Below are positions 1 to 5,784 of a stretch of 5,807 nucleotides of DNA, piece after piece. Position numbers and translations under genes: made by a program. The DNA comes from DATCSE01 sp036568605 (GTDB lineage: Bacteria; Pseudomonadota; Gammaproteobacteria; Burkholderiales; Burkholderiaceae_C). Each line of letters starts with the position of its first letter. Within the stretch, counting starts at the first letter, position 1. The notes under the pieces are model-generated. The model was not told where the DNA came from and ran no database searches. It worked only from the letters and a program-made list of their open reading frames with translations. The DNA lies in the NCBI GenBank assembly GCA_036568605.1, contig DATCSE010000490.1, positions 1-5,807 on the forward strand, written 5' to 3'.

Positions 1-248
1 TGGCAGCCTCCGTTCGTGGACGAAGCGGAGGGCGAGAGGTAGGGAGCCGCCGCAGCGCCACGCCGCACAGCGCTTATATGGCACGTTCGGCCGGCGCGCG
101 CAACGTGCGGGCGCAAGGCAGCGTCGGTGGAGCGGGATCCATGTGCAGCGGGTTCGGCGCGACGGCGCGTGAACACAATCGCGCATCGCGCGCGCGACCG
201 GCATCCGCGTCCGCGGCGCGATCCCCACCACAACACTCGACCCACGCC
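1..248. other. Upstream non-coding region with a small hairpin
   Basis: I see no convincing gene here. Plus-strand frame 1 is open from the window edge to a TAG at 40-42 (reads WQPPFVDEAEGER), which could be the C-terminal tail of a gene starting outside the window, but 13 codons are too few to prove it. Bases 7-16 (CCTCCGTTCG) pair with 21-31 around a TGGA loop with one bulged G, giving a 10-bp hairpin. No T-tract follows, so it is not a classical terminator. The rest, 43-248, is GC-rich with runs of CGCG and presumably carries the promoter of the oxidoreductase gene, although no clear -35/-10 pair is visible. Confidence 0.3.
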
Positions 249-1361
249 ATGAGCGCTCTTTTTTCGCCTCTGACATTGCGCGGGCTGACGCTCGCGAACC
301 GCATCGTCGTCTCGCCGATGTGCCAGTACATGGCCGAGCACGGCAAGGCCACCGCCTGGCACCTGATGCACCTCGGAAACCTCGCGCTGTCCGGTGCCGG
401 TGCGGTGTTCATCGAGGCCACGGCGGTCGAGCCGCCAGGCCGCATCACGCACGGCTGCCTGGGCCTGTGGGACGACGCGACCGAGGCCGCGCTGGTGCCG
501 GTGTTCGATGCGCTGCGCCGCTACGCGCCCGGCACGCCGCTGGTGATGCAGATCGCGCACGCCGGCCGCAAGGCCTCGAGCCGCGCGCCGTGGGAAGGCG
601 GGCAGATGATTCCGATCGCCGACGGCGGCTGGCTGCCCGATGCGCCCTCGGCGTTGCCGCACAAGGACGGCGAGACGATCCCGCGCGCGATCGACGCCGA
701 CGGATTGCGCCGCATCCGCGATGCGTTCGCCGCGACCGCGCAGCGCGCGGTGCGGCTGGGCGCGGCGGGCATCGAGGTCCACGCCGCGCACGGCTATCTG
801 CTGCACCAGTTCCTGTCGCCGATCGCGAACCAGCGCAGCGACGAGTACGGCGGCTCGCTCGAGAACCGGATGCGCTTTCCGCTCGAGGTCTTCGACGCGG
901 TGCGCGCGGCGGTGCCGGCGGACCGGCCGGTGGGCGTGCGCGTCTCGGCGACCGACTGGGTCGCCGGCGGCTGGGACCTGGAGCAGACGATGGTGCTCGC
1001 GCGGGAGCTGAAGCGGCGCGGCGTCGACTGGATCGCCGCATCGTCGGGCGGCATCTCGCCGCGCCAGAAGATCCCGCTCGCGCCCGGCTACCAGGTGCCG
1101 TTCGCGCAGGCGCTGCGCGAGGCCGGCGTCACGGCGATCGCGGTGGGCCTGATCACCGAGGCGAAGCAGGCCGAGGCCATCGTCGCCGAAGGGCAGGCCG
1201 ATGCGGTCGCGCTGGCGCGCGCGATGCTGTACGACCCGCGCTGGCCCTGGCACGCCGCAGCCGAACTGGGCGCCAGCGTCGAGGCACCGCCGGCGTACTG
1301 GCGCGCGCCGCCGCAAGGCAAGGGCGGCGTGTTCCGCAACACCACGTTCGGCGCGCGCTGA
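249..1361 (+). CDS. NADH:flavin oxidoreductase, Old Yellow Enzyme family (XenA/YqjM type)
   Basis: This is a 370-aa FMN-dependent TIM-barrel ene-reductase of the cytoplasm. The family reduces activated C=C bonds (enones, maleimides) and some nitro compounds with NAD(P)H. The thermophilic-like/YqjM subclass signature is clear: N-terminal SPLTLRGLTLANRIVVSPMCQY with C25 and Y27, QIAHAGRK at 101-108, the substrate-binding pair in HAAHGYLLHQF (H178, H181) followed by Y183, FMN-binding R231 in GVRVS, and the late ALARAMLYDPRWPW segment at 321-334. C25, Y27, H178, H181 and Y183 fall at the numbering known for Pseudomonas XenA, and the length is close to XenA (about 360 aa). The ATG at 249 is chosen because family homology begins there; the frame is open back to an ATG at 78, but those 57 residues are low-complexity and unlike the family. 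No strong Shine-Dalgarno precedes 249. The natural substrate cannot be told from the sequence. Confidence 0.93.
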   Translation: MSALFSPLTLRGLTLANRIVVSPMCQYMAEHGKATAWHLMHLGNLALSGAGAVFIEATAVEPPGRITHGCLGLWDDATEAALVPVFDALRRYAPGTPLVMQIAHAGRKASSRAPWEGGQMIPIADGGWLPDAPSALPHKDGETIPRAIDADGLRRIRDAFAATAQRAVRLGAAGIEVHAAHGYLLHQFLSPIANQRSDEYGGSLENRMRFPLEVFDAVRAAVPADRPVGVRVSATDWVAGGWDLEQTMVLARELKRRGVDWIAASSGGISPRQKIPLAPGYQVPFAQALREAGVTAIAVGLITEAKQAEAIVAEGQADAVALARAMLYDPRWPWHAAAELGASVEAPPAYWRAPPQGKGGVFRNTTFGAR

Positions 1362-1434
1362 TGCAACCGAGGGAATGAGCCGGGACGGCCGGGCACGCCG
1401 ATTGCCGCACCCGGTTCCGACTTCGGAGACTCCC

Positions 1435-1836
1435 ATGAAGCAACATTCCCTCTACGCCCTCTGCGCGGCCGTGGCATGGGCCGCTGCCGGCGCGACGCTG
1501 GCGCAGGACAAGCCGGTGACGGTGAACCTGGCGTCCCAGAACGCTTCCGGCGAGACCGGCACCGCAACGTTCACGCCGCAAGGCGACAAGACTCAGGTGG
1601 TGATCAAGCTGGCCGGTGCCCCGGGCAGTGCCGAGCAGCCTGCGCACATCCACGATGGCAGCTGCGCGAAGCTCGATCCGAAGCCGCGCGTTCCGCTTCA
1701 GAACGTGGTGGGCGGCACGTCGACGACGACCGTGGACATGAAGCTCGCCGACATCATGGGCAAGGGCGGTGCGATCAACGTGCACAAGAGCACCGCGGAC
1801 CTGAAGACCTACGTGGCCTGCGGCGACCTCAAGTAG
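1435..1836 (+). CDS. Small secreted CHRD / Cu,Zn-SOD-like protein
   Basis: This 133-aa exported protein has a Sec signal peptide (MKQH, then a hydrophobic stretch to A23, likely cleavage TLA|QD). The mature part is about 110 residues of alternating beta-strand pattern (VTVNLASQN, GTATFTPQGDKTQVVIKL, TSTTTVDMKLADI). It contains AHIHDGSC (H71, H73, C77), AINVHKSTADL (H117) and YVACGD (C129). These resemble CHRD domains (AHIH...NVH) and, more loosely, the copper-ligand and disulfide elements of Cu,Zn superoxide dismutase (HVH...C, VVHE.ADD, ACG). The zinc loop and an obvious bridging histidine are absent, so dismutase activity is doubtful. C77 and C129 may form a disulfide in the periplasm. GGAGA at 1425-1429 lies 5 nt before the ATG and supports this start. 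It sits 73 nt behind the oxidoreductase and may be co-transcribed. Function is unknown; copper binding is inference. Confidence 0.8.
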   Translation: MKQHSLYALCAAVAWAAAGATLAQDKPVTVNLASQNASGETGTATFTPQGDKTQVVIKLAGAPGSAEQPAHIHDGSCAKLDPKPRVPLQNVVGGTSTTTVDMKLADIMGKGGAINVHKSTADLKTYVACGDLK

Positions 1837-1858
1837 ACGCGCGCTCCTCCGAGCTTCC

Positions 1859-2290
1859 TCAGAGCTGCCCTTCGGTCAGCGTGTGCAGCTGGAACTTGCC
1901 GCCGCGGTCGACCATCCAGACTTCCAGGAACCGCGTCGCGCCCAGCTGGCGCGGTTCCGGGAACGGCGACGCCTTGTGGATCATCCCGATCACGCGCTTG
2001 GTCACGTCGGGCGCATGACTGGGCGAGCGGACGACGCGCACATCGCGCACGTTGCCGGCCTTGTCGACCCCGGTCTCGACCACGACGATCGCGTGCACCA
2101 GCGGCGGCAGCATGCCCTTGTAGATCTGGTTCGCGTAGGTGCCGTAGACATGGTGGGCGGCATCGGCGCGGTAGGTCTGTGCGCTGCCGGCCATCGACAC
2201 CTTCTGCATCGTCTGTGCAGTCGCCGGTGCCGCCAGTGCGGCGAAGAGCAACGTGCCCGACAGGATCAAAGTCGCGCGATTCAGGCTCAT
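1859..2290 (-). CDS. Secreted TonB C-terminal-domain-like protein
   Basis: This 143-aa protein starts at the ATG at 2290-2288. Residues 1-25 form a signal peptide (MSLNRATLILSGTLLFAALAAPATA|QT, AxA-type site), so the mature protein should be periplasmic. Residues about 60-128 match the TonB C-terminal pattern: a strand HAIVVVETGVDKAGNVRDVRVVRSP, a helix (APDVTKRVIGMIHKASPFPEP) and a final strand (FLEVWMVDRGGKFQLHTL). Classical TonB has an uncleaved N-terminal membrane anchor and a long Pro-rich linker. Both are missing here, so this is unlikely to transduce energy with ExbB/ExbD by itself. It is convergent with the CHRD-like gene, with only 22 nt between the stop codons and no evident terminator. 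It lies 194 nt downstream of the YCII gene and may have its own promoter. No good Shine-Dalgarno is seen before the ATG. The family assignment is by motif pattern only. Confidence 0.75.
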   Translation of the reverse strand: MSLNRATLILSGTLLFAALAAPATAQTMQKVSMAGSAQTYRADAAHHVYGTYANQIYKGMLPPLVHAIVVVETGVDKAGNVRDVRVVRSPSHAPDVTKRVIGMIHKASPFPEPRQLGATRFLEVWMVDRGGKFQLHTLTEGQL

Positions 2291-2484
2291 GGCGCACCCA
2301 ACGTGTTGGTCTGGATGCGACCCAATGTGCCAGCCGGCGAAACGGCGCGGTCGTGCGGAAGTCACGTCGCGCGACAGCGAAACCGGCGGATACCACAAGG
2401 ACGATTTGGGTCGTCGCAAAGCGTCACGACGCAGGCTCCGCACCGCGTCAGGGCGGCATGGAATTCGCGTGAGGGCGCCGTTCG
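2291..2484 (-). promoter_or_regulatory. Intergenic region upstream of the TonB-like gene, with repeats
   Basis: This 194-nt gap is the likeliest place for a promoter of the TonB-like gene. On the plus strand, ACCCAACGTG (2296-2305) and ACCCAATGTG (2320-2329) form a direct repeat with a 24-bp period, and a further ACCCAAA lies in the opposite orientation near 2405-2411. CCAAC-GT-GTTGG (2298-2309) is a perfect 5-bp-arm inverted repeat just upstream of the start codon. These could be operator sites, but no known regulator consensus is recognised. No strong sigma-70 promoter could be picked with confidence. Confidence 0.25.
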
Positions 2485-2874
2485 TCAGCGCGGCCGCGCC
2501 GGCGTTTCGTTCGTCGTGGTGTAGGCACTGGCTCTGGTCGGATCGACGGGCCGGACCTCGTAGACCAGGCCGCGTGCCAGGCACGGGTTCTGGGCGGCGA
2601 GGCGCGCAGCCTCGTCCAGGCTGCTGGCGACGAAGAACCAATAACCGCCGATGATTTCCTTGGCCTCGGAGAACGGCCCATCGATCACCGCCTGGCGAGT
2701 CACGAGCTTGGCCTCGCGCGCGAGGCGCTGGCCGCCTTTCATCTTGCCTTCGCGCACGAGCTTGTCGCGCCACGCGTAGAAATCGTCGATCGCGGTCTGG
2801 ATCTCGGCGGGCGATGCGTCCGCATCCCATTGCCCGCGCGAGATGACCATGTACTCGGAAAGTTCGTCGGCCAT
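2485..2874 (-). CDS. YCII / DGPF-domain protein
   Basis: This 129-aa protein is of the YCII-related (DGPF, PhnB-like annotated) superfamily, a small dimeric ferredoxin-like fold. The signature is VIDGPFSEAKEIIGGYWFF at residues 63-81, which contains the diagnostic DGPF (65-68) and E70/K72. It is followed by the expected helix (SSLDEAARLAAQNPCLARG) and a last strand ending in YEVRPVD. Residues 1-60 (EYMVISRG..., KLVREGKMKGGQRL) supply the first strand and helix. The tail after residue 115 (ASAYTTTNETPARPR) is probably disordered. The ATG at 2874 has AGGGGGT about 8 nt upstream, a good ribosome-binding site. It follows the dehydrogenase by 25 nt and is probably last in the same operon. The biochemical role is unknown: family members are often found beside sigma factors or metabolic enzymes, and nothing here fixes a substrate. 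Confidence 0.85.
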   Translation of the reverse strand: MADELSEYMVISRGQWDADASPAEIQTAIDDFYAWRDKLVREGKMKGGQRLAREAKLVTRQAVIDGPFSEAKEIIGGYWFFVASSLDEAARLAAQNPCLARGLVYEVRPVDPTRASAYTTTNETPARPR

Positions 2875-2899
2875 GAGCAGGACCCCCTGGTTCGTTCGT

Positions 2900-3673
2900 T
2901 CAGTAGGTGGCGCGACCGCCGGACAGGTCGAACACCGCGCCGGTGCTGAACGCGCAGTCTTCCGACGCGAGCCAGGCGATCATCGCCGCGGCTTCGTCGA
3001 CCTGCAGGAAGCGGCCCATCGGAATCTTGGACAGCATGAACTCGATGTGCTGCGGCGTCATCGAGTCGAAGATCGCGGTCTTCGCGGCCGCCGGCGTCAC
3101 GGCGTTGACCAGCACGCCTCGCGTCGCGAGCTCCTTCGCAAGCGACTTGGTCAGCGCGATCAGCCCGGCCTTCGACGCGCTGTAGTGCGACGCGTTCGGG
3201 TTGCCTTCCTTGCCCGCGATCGACGCGATGTTGACGATGCGCCCGTAGCCCTGCTGCAGCATCCGCGGCACGATGGCGCGGCAGGTCAGGTACGGGCCGA
3301 CCAGGTTGACCTCGATCACCTGGCGCCAGACGTCGGGCGCCAGCTCCCAGGTCGGCGCGTTGCCGCCGGTGATGCCGGCGTTGTTGACCAGGATGTCGAT
3401 GCGGCCGTGGTCGGCGATCGCGTCCGCCGTTGCCGCGGAGACGTCGGCCTCCAGCGTCAGCTCGACGATCGCGCTGGTCACGCGGCCCGGCAGCTGCTCG
3501 CGCGCGGCCAACGCGGCCAACGCGCTCTCGGCCTCGTGCAGCGGCTGCGCGGCGATGTCCCACAGCACCACGCTCGCGCCCGAGCGCAGCATGCGCTGCG
3601 CGACCGCGAGGCCGATGCCTTGCGCGCCGCCGGTGACGACGGCGACGCGGCCCTTCAGGTCGATCTGGTTCAC
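2900..3673 (-). CDS. Short-chain dehydrogenase/reductase (classical SDR)
   Basis: This 257-aa cytoplasmic classical SDR has a Rossmann fold with TGGAQGIG (14-21), an acidic residue at the end of strand 2 (D39, favouring NAD over NADP), NNAG (97-100), N123 in EVNL, catalytic S151 in NIASIAG, and Y164/K168 in HYSASKAG. The C terminus reads GAVFDLSGGRATY. The length is standard. Translation appears to begin at a GTG (3673-3671), 4 nt after the denD stop. GAAGGGA inside the denD end serves as Shine-Dalgarno, and homology begins at once (LKGRVAVVTGG). Tight linkage to denD and otnI suggests oxidation of a sugar acid or deoxy sugar acid. The C-terminal SGGRATY and the AKTAIFD segment recall 2-keto-3-deoxy-L-rhamnonate/fuconate dehydrogenases as I remember them. 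That substrate is a guess; annotation as a FabG-like reductase would be equally non-specific. Confidence 0.93.
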   Translation of the reverse strand: MNQIDLKGRVAVVTGGAQGIGLAVAQRMLRSGASVVLWDIAAQPLHEAESALAALAAREQLPGRVTSAIVELTLEADVSAATADAIADHGRIDILVNNAGITGGNAPTWELAPDVWRQVIEVNLVGPYLTCRAIVPRMLQQGYGRIVNIASIAGKEGNPNASHYSASKAGLIALTKSLAKELATRGVLVNAVTPAAAKTAIFDSMTPQHIEFMLSKIPMGRFLQVDEAAAMIAWLASEDCAFSTGAVFDLSGGRATY

Positions 3674-3677
3674 GCGG

Positions 3678-4691
3678 TCACAGTCCCTTCAGCGCGCGGT
3701 CCGCATTCGGTCCCTTCGCGCAATCGTCGATGTACTGGCGGATGATCTCCGCGAAGTCTTCATGCGGATGCAGGCCGAGCCCGGCCGCGCGCTTCGCGCT
3801 CGCGCCCGCCGGCCAGTTCGCGACGATGCCGGCGATGCGCTCGTCGCGCTCGAAGCGCACGCGTTCGCGCGCCTTCTTGCCGGCGACCTGCTCCAGCGCG
3901 TCCAGCATGTCCGAGACGCGCACGTTCAGCGCCGGCAGGTTCAAGGCGCTGCGGCCGATGATCTGCTCGCGGCTCGCCTCGAACACCGCGATCAGCCCGT
4001 CGACCGTACGCGCCGGCGACGACACCGGATGCGACACGTCCGCCGACACCGGGCAGATCGCGTCCACCCCGGCCAGCGGCTCGCGGATGATCCCGGAGAA
4101 GAACGACGAGGCCGCGCCGTTCGGCCGGCCCGGCCGCACGGTCACGGTCATCAGCCGCGCGCTGCGGCCGTCGATGTAGCCCTTGCGCGTGTAGTCGGCG
4201 ACCAGGTGCTCGCAGATCAGCTTGTGCGTGCCGTACGAGGTCTGCGGCGCGGGGATGGTGTCGTCGCCGACGACCGGCGGCAGCGGCAGAGCCAGGTCGG
4301 GCCCGAACACCGCGACCGAGCTCGAGAACACGACCCGCGGCACCTTGCCGCCGGCGTTGACGTTCGCGCGCAGCGCATCGAGCAGCGCGCGGGTGCTGTC
4401 CAGGTTCGAGCGCAGGCCGAGATCGAAGTCGGCCTCGCACTCGCCCGAGACCGCCGAGGCGAGGTGGAACACGCCGTCGAACGATTCGTGGCCCAGCGCC
4501 TCGGCCTGCGCCAGCAGCGGCCCGGTGCGCGCGGTGACGCGCAGATCGGTGAGCAGGTCCGGCGGCGGCGGCGCGATGTCGGTCAGCACCAGCCTCGTGA
4601 TCTTCTCGCCGGCGAGCACGCCGCGCGCAAGCAGCGCACGCGCGAGGCGCGCGCCGACGAAGCCGCCGCCACCGGTGATCAGCAGTTTCAT
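3678..4691 (-). CDS. denD: D-erythronate dehydrogenase (extended SDR)
   Basis: This 337-aa NAD-dependent epimerase/dehydratase-type (extended) SDR carries TGGGGFVG (6-13), D38 at the end of strand 2 for NAD, FHLASAVSGECEADFDLG (75-92), SSSVAVFG (123-130) and the catalytic Y153/K157 in TSYGTHK. It then has VRPGRPNGAASSFFSGIIREPLAG (185-208), a stretch characteristic of the DenD group often mis-annotated as UDP-glucose 4-epimerase. DenD oxidises D-erythronate to 2-oxo-tetronate. The adjacent isomerase gene supports this over a nucleotide-sugar role. The start ATG at 4691-4689 overlaps the otnI stop as ATGA, with CAGGAG 8 nt upstream, so translation is probably coupled. The last dozen residues (AKGPNADRALKGL) look like a non-conserved tail. 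Specificity is inferred from family and context and not proven. Confidence 0.83.
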   Translation of the reverse strand: MKLLITGGGGFVGARLARALLARGVLAGEKITRLVLTDIAPPPPDLLTDLRVTARTGPLLAQAEALGHESFDGVFHLASAVSGECEADFDLGLRSNLDSTRALLDALRANVNAGGKVPRVVFSSSVAVFGPDLALPLPPVVGDDTIPAPQTSYGTHKLICEHLVADYTRKGYIDGRSARLMTVTVRPGRPNGAASSFFSGIIREPLAGVDAICPVSADVSHPVSSPARTVDGLIAVFEASREQIIGRSALNLPALNVRVSDMLDALEQVAGKKARERVRFERDERIAGIVANWPAGASAKRAAGLGLHPHEDFAEIIRQYIDDCAKGPNADRALKGL

Positions 4692-5515
4692 GGGGACGTC
4701 TCCTGATGATGATGGTGTTGTTGCCGTGGCCGATAGGGCGCGAACCAGCCCAGCCCGGCCGAGGTGTTGTCGCCGCTGGGCCGGTACTCGCAGCCGATGT
4801 GGCCGCGCCAGCCCAGCGCGTCGATCAGCGCGAACAGGTGCGGGTAGTGCACCTCGCCGTCGTCCGGCTCGTGGCGGTCGGGCACGCCGGCGACCTGGAT
4901 GTGGCCGACCTTGCCGGTCGGCAGGTACTTGCGCAGCTTCATCGCGAGATCGCCTTCGACGATCTGGCAGTGGTACAGGTCCATCTGCACCTTCAGGTTG
5001 GGCGCCTGCACCTCGGCGACGATCTCGTGCGCGTCGTCCTGCCGGTTCAGGAAGTAGCCCGGGATGTCGCGCCGGTTGATCGGCTCGATCAGCACGTCCA
5101 GACCGGCCGAGGCCGCCTCGCGCGCGGCCCAGGCGAGGTTCTCGAGGTAGGTCGCGCGCAGCCGCGCCCGGTCCGCGCCGGCCGGGATCAGCCCGGCCAT
5201 CACGTGCACGCGCGGGCAGCGCAGCGCGGCGGCGTAGGGCAATGCGAGGTCCAGCCAGCCGCGGCGGAACTCGTTCTCGCGGCCGGGCAGGCAGGCGATG
5301 CCGCGCTCGCCGGCATCGAAGCGGCCGGGCGGTGCGTTGAACAGCACCTGGCGCAAGCCGTGGTCAGCCAGACGTTGCATCAGCTCGGCGTGCGGCTGCG
5401 CGTAGGGGAACAGGTACTCGACAGCCGTGAAGCCGTCGGCCGCCGCGGCGCCGAAGCGCTCGAGGAACGGGTGCTCGCCATACATCATCGACAGGTTCGC
5501 GGCGAATTGCGGCAT
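4688..5515 (-). CDS. otnI: 2-oxo-tetronate isomerase (hydroxypyruvate isomerase family)
   Basis: This 275-aa TIM-barrel sugar-isomerase-like protein resembles E. coli Hyi. Motifs: N-terminal MPQFAANLSMMYGEHPFLERF, IEPINRRDIPGYFLN with E144, VQMDLYHCQIVEGDL with D179, GHIQVAGVPDRHEPD with Q207, and HIGCEYRPSGDNTSAGLGW with E243. The two glutamates, the Asp and the Gln/His are the expected metal and catalytic residues. OtnI converts 2-oxo-tetronate to 3-oxo-tetronate, the step after DenD; Hyi activity on hydroxypyruvate is the alternative. The ATG at 5515 is chosen because family homology starts exactly there. The frame stays open to 5596, but that extension is encoded by the adjacent mobile element. 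The protein ends in an unusual tail (RPRQQHHHHQETSP) about 15 residues beyond the usual family end, part of which encodes the denD ribosome-binding site. It is first in the visible operon; otnK and otnC may lie beyond the right edge. Confidence 0.87.
   Translation of the reverse strand: MPQFAANLSMMYGEHPFLERFGAAAADGFTAVEYLFPYAQPHAELMQRLADHGLRQVLFNAPPGRFDAGERGIACLPGRENEFRRGWLDLALPYAAALRCPRVHVMAGLIPAGADRARLRATYLENLAWAAREAASAGLDVLIEPINRRDIPGYFLNRQDDAHEIVAEVQAPNLKVQMDLYHCQIVEGDLAMKLRKYLPTGKVGHIQVAGVPDRHEPDDGEVHYPHLFALIDALGWRGHIGCEYRPSGDNTSAGLGWFAPYRPRQQHHHHQETSP
4700..4705 (-). promoter_or_regulatory. Ribosome-binding site of denD inside the otnI tail
   Basis: On the minus strand the bases read CAGGAG, 8 nt before the denD ATG, and they are also the codons for Gln-Glu in the otnI tail. 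With the ATGA stop/start overlap this supports translational coupling of otnI and denD and confirms the denD start. Confidence 0.7.
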
Positions 5516-5528
5516 GGCTAGTGTCCTG
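5516..5528 (+). repeat. Left terminal inverted repeat, also supplying the otnI ribosome-binding site
   Basis: GGCTAGTGTCCTG matches the reverse complement of 5785-5797 exactly (13 of 13). The outer GGC may belong to a palindromic target (GGCTAGCC) and not to the element. Read on the minus strand it gives CAGGACACTAGCC directly before the otnI ATG. AGGA (5524-5527) is 8 nt from the start codon, so the repeat end seems to act as the otnI Shine-Dalgarno. Confidence 0.8.
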
Positions 5529-5552
5529 AGTTGGAAATTCGTGGCATTGCGA

Positions 5553-5650
5553 CGGGCCGCAACGGGGATGAGCCGTAGGCGCGGACTCGGGTCCATACCG
5601 GGCGGTATGGACCCGAGTCTGCAACGCGGCGATCGCCCCGTTTCGGCCCG
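5553..5650. repeat. Composite stem-loop, left half of the element
   Basis: The outer stem pairs CGGGCCGCAACGGGG (5553-5567) with 5636-5650, 14 of 15 positions complementary. A symmetric internal loop of 16 nt on each side follows. The inner stem is a perfect 16-bp hairpin: GACTCGGGTCCATACC (5584-5599), loop GGGC, complement 5604-5619. No T-tract follows on either strand, so it is not a simple terminator. Confidence 0.85.
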
Positions 5651-5661
5651 CCCCGCAGGGG

Positions 5662-5760
5662 TTCGACCAGATGGCGCCCTCGCACGCCTTCGCCAAGGGG
5701 CTGATACCGCCCGGTATCAGCCCCTTGGCGAAGCCGCACGATCATCACCATCTGGTCGAA
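5662..5760. repeat. Composite stem-loop, right half of the element
   Basis: The outer stem TTCGACCAGATGG (5662-5674) pairs perfectly with 5748-5760. Internal loops of 13 and 14 nt follow. The inner stem is a perfect 21-bp hairpin (5688-5708 with 5713-5733) around loop GCCC. Its apical 14 nt, ATACCGCCCGGTAT (5704-5717), is the reverse complement of the left-half core at 5595-5608. The arms below the core differ from the left half but stay fully paired. Confidence 0.87.
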
Positions 5761-5784
5761 TCGAAATGCCAGTTATCAGTGGGA

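Noticed and set aside
78..248. N-terminal extension of the oxidoreductase from the ATG at 78
   Set aside because: The 57 added residues are Ala/Arg/Ser-rich and unlike the family. Homology starts at MSALFSPLTLRG (249), and C25/Y27 numbering then agrees with XenA.
1837..1858. Terminator between the convergent CHRD-like and TonB-like genes
   Set aside because: Only a 4-bp GCTC/GAGC pairing with no T-run is visible in 22 nt.
3273..4706. 477-aa plus-strand open frame
   Set aside because: It lies antisense to denD and the SDR and is rich in Arg/Ala/Asp/His as expected for a shadow frame in GC-rich DNA; no domain is recognisable.
4706..5521. 271-aa plus-strand open frame antisense to otnI
   Set aside because: Composition (Val/Gly/Arg/His-rich) is that of a shadow frame; the minus-strand otnI has clear family motifs throughout.
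5584..5733. The two strong hairpins as a bidirectional rho-independent terminator
   Set aside because: No T-tract follows either hairpin on either strand, and they lie upstream of otnI within a symmetric element.
5584..5733. CRISPR repeats, integron attC sites or classical REP/REPIN
   Set aside because: There are only two inverted copies with no regular spacers; no attC core sites (GTTRRRY/RYYYAAC) were seen; the single GTAG near 5575 is not placed as in REP sequences.
5518..5751. 77-aa minus-strand frame inside the element, and the plus-strand frame 5427-5795
   Set aside because: They read LRQGADTxRYQPLGE on both strands only because the hairpin is palindromic; there is no domain or credible start signal.
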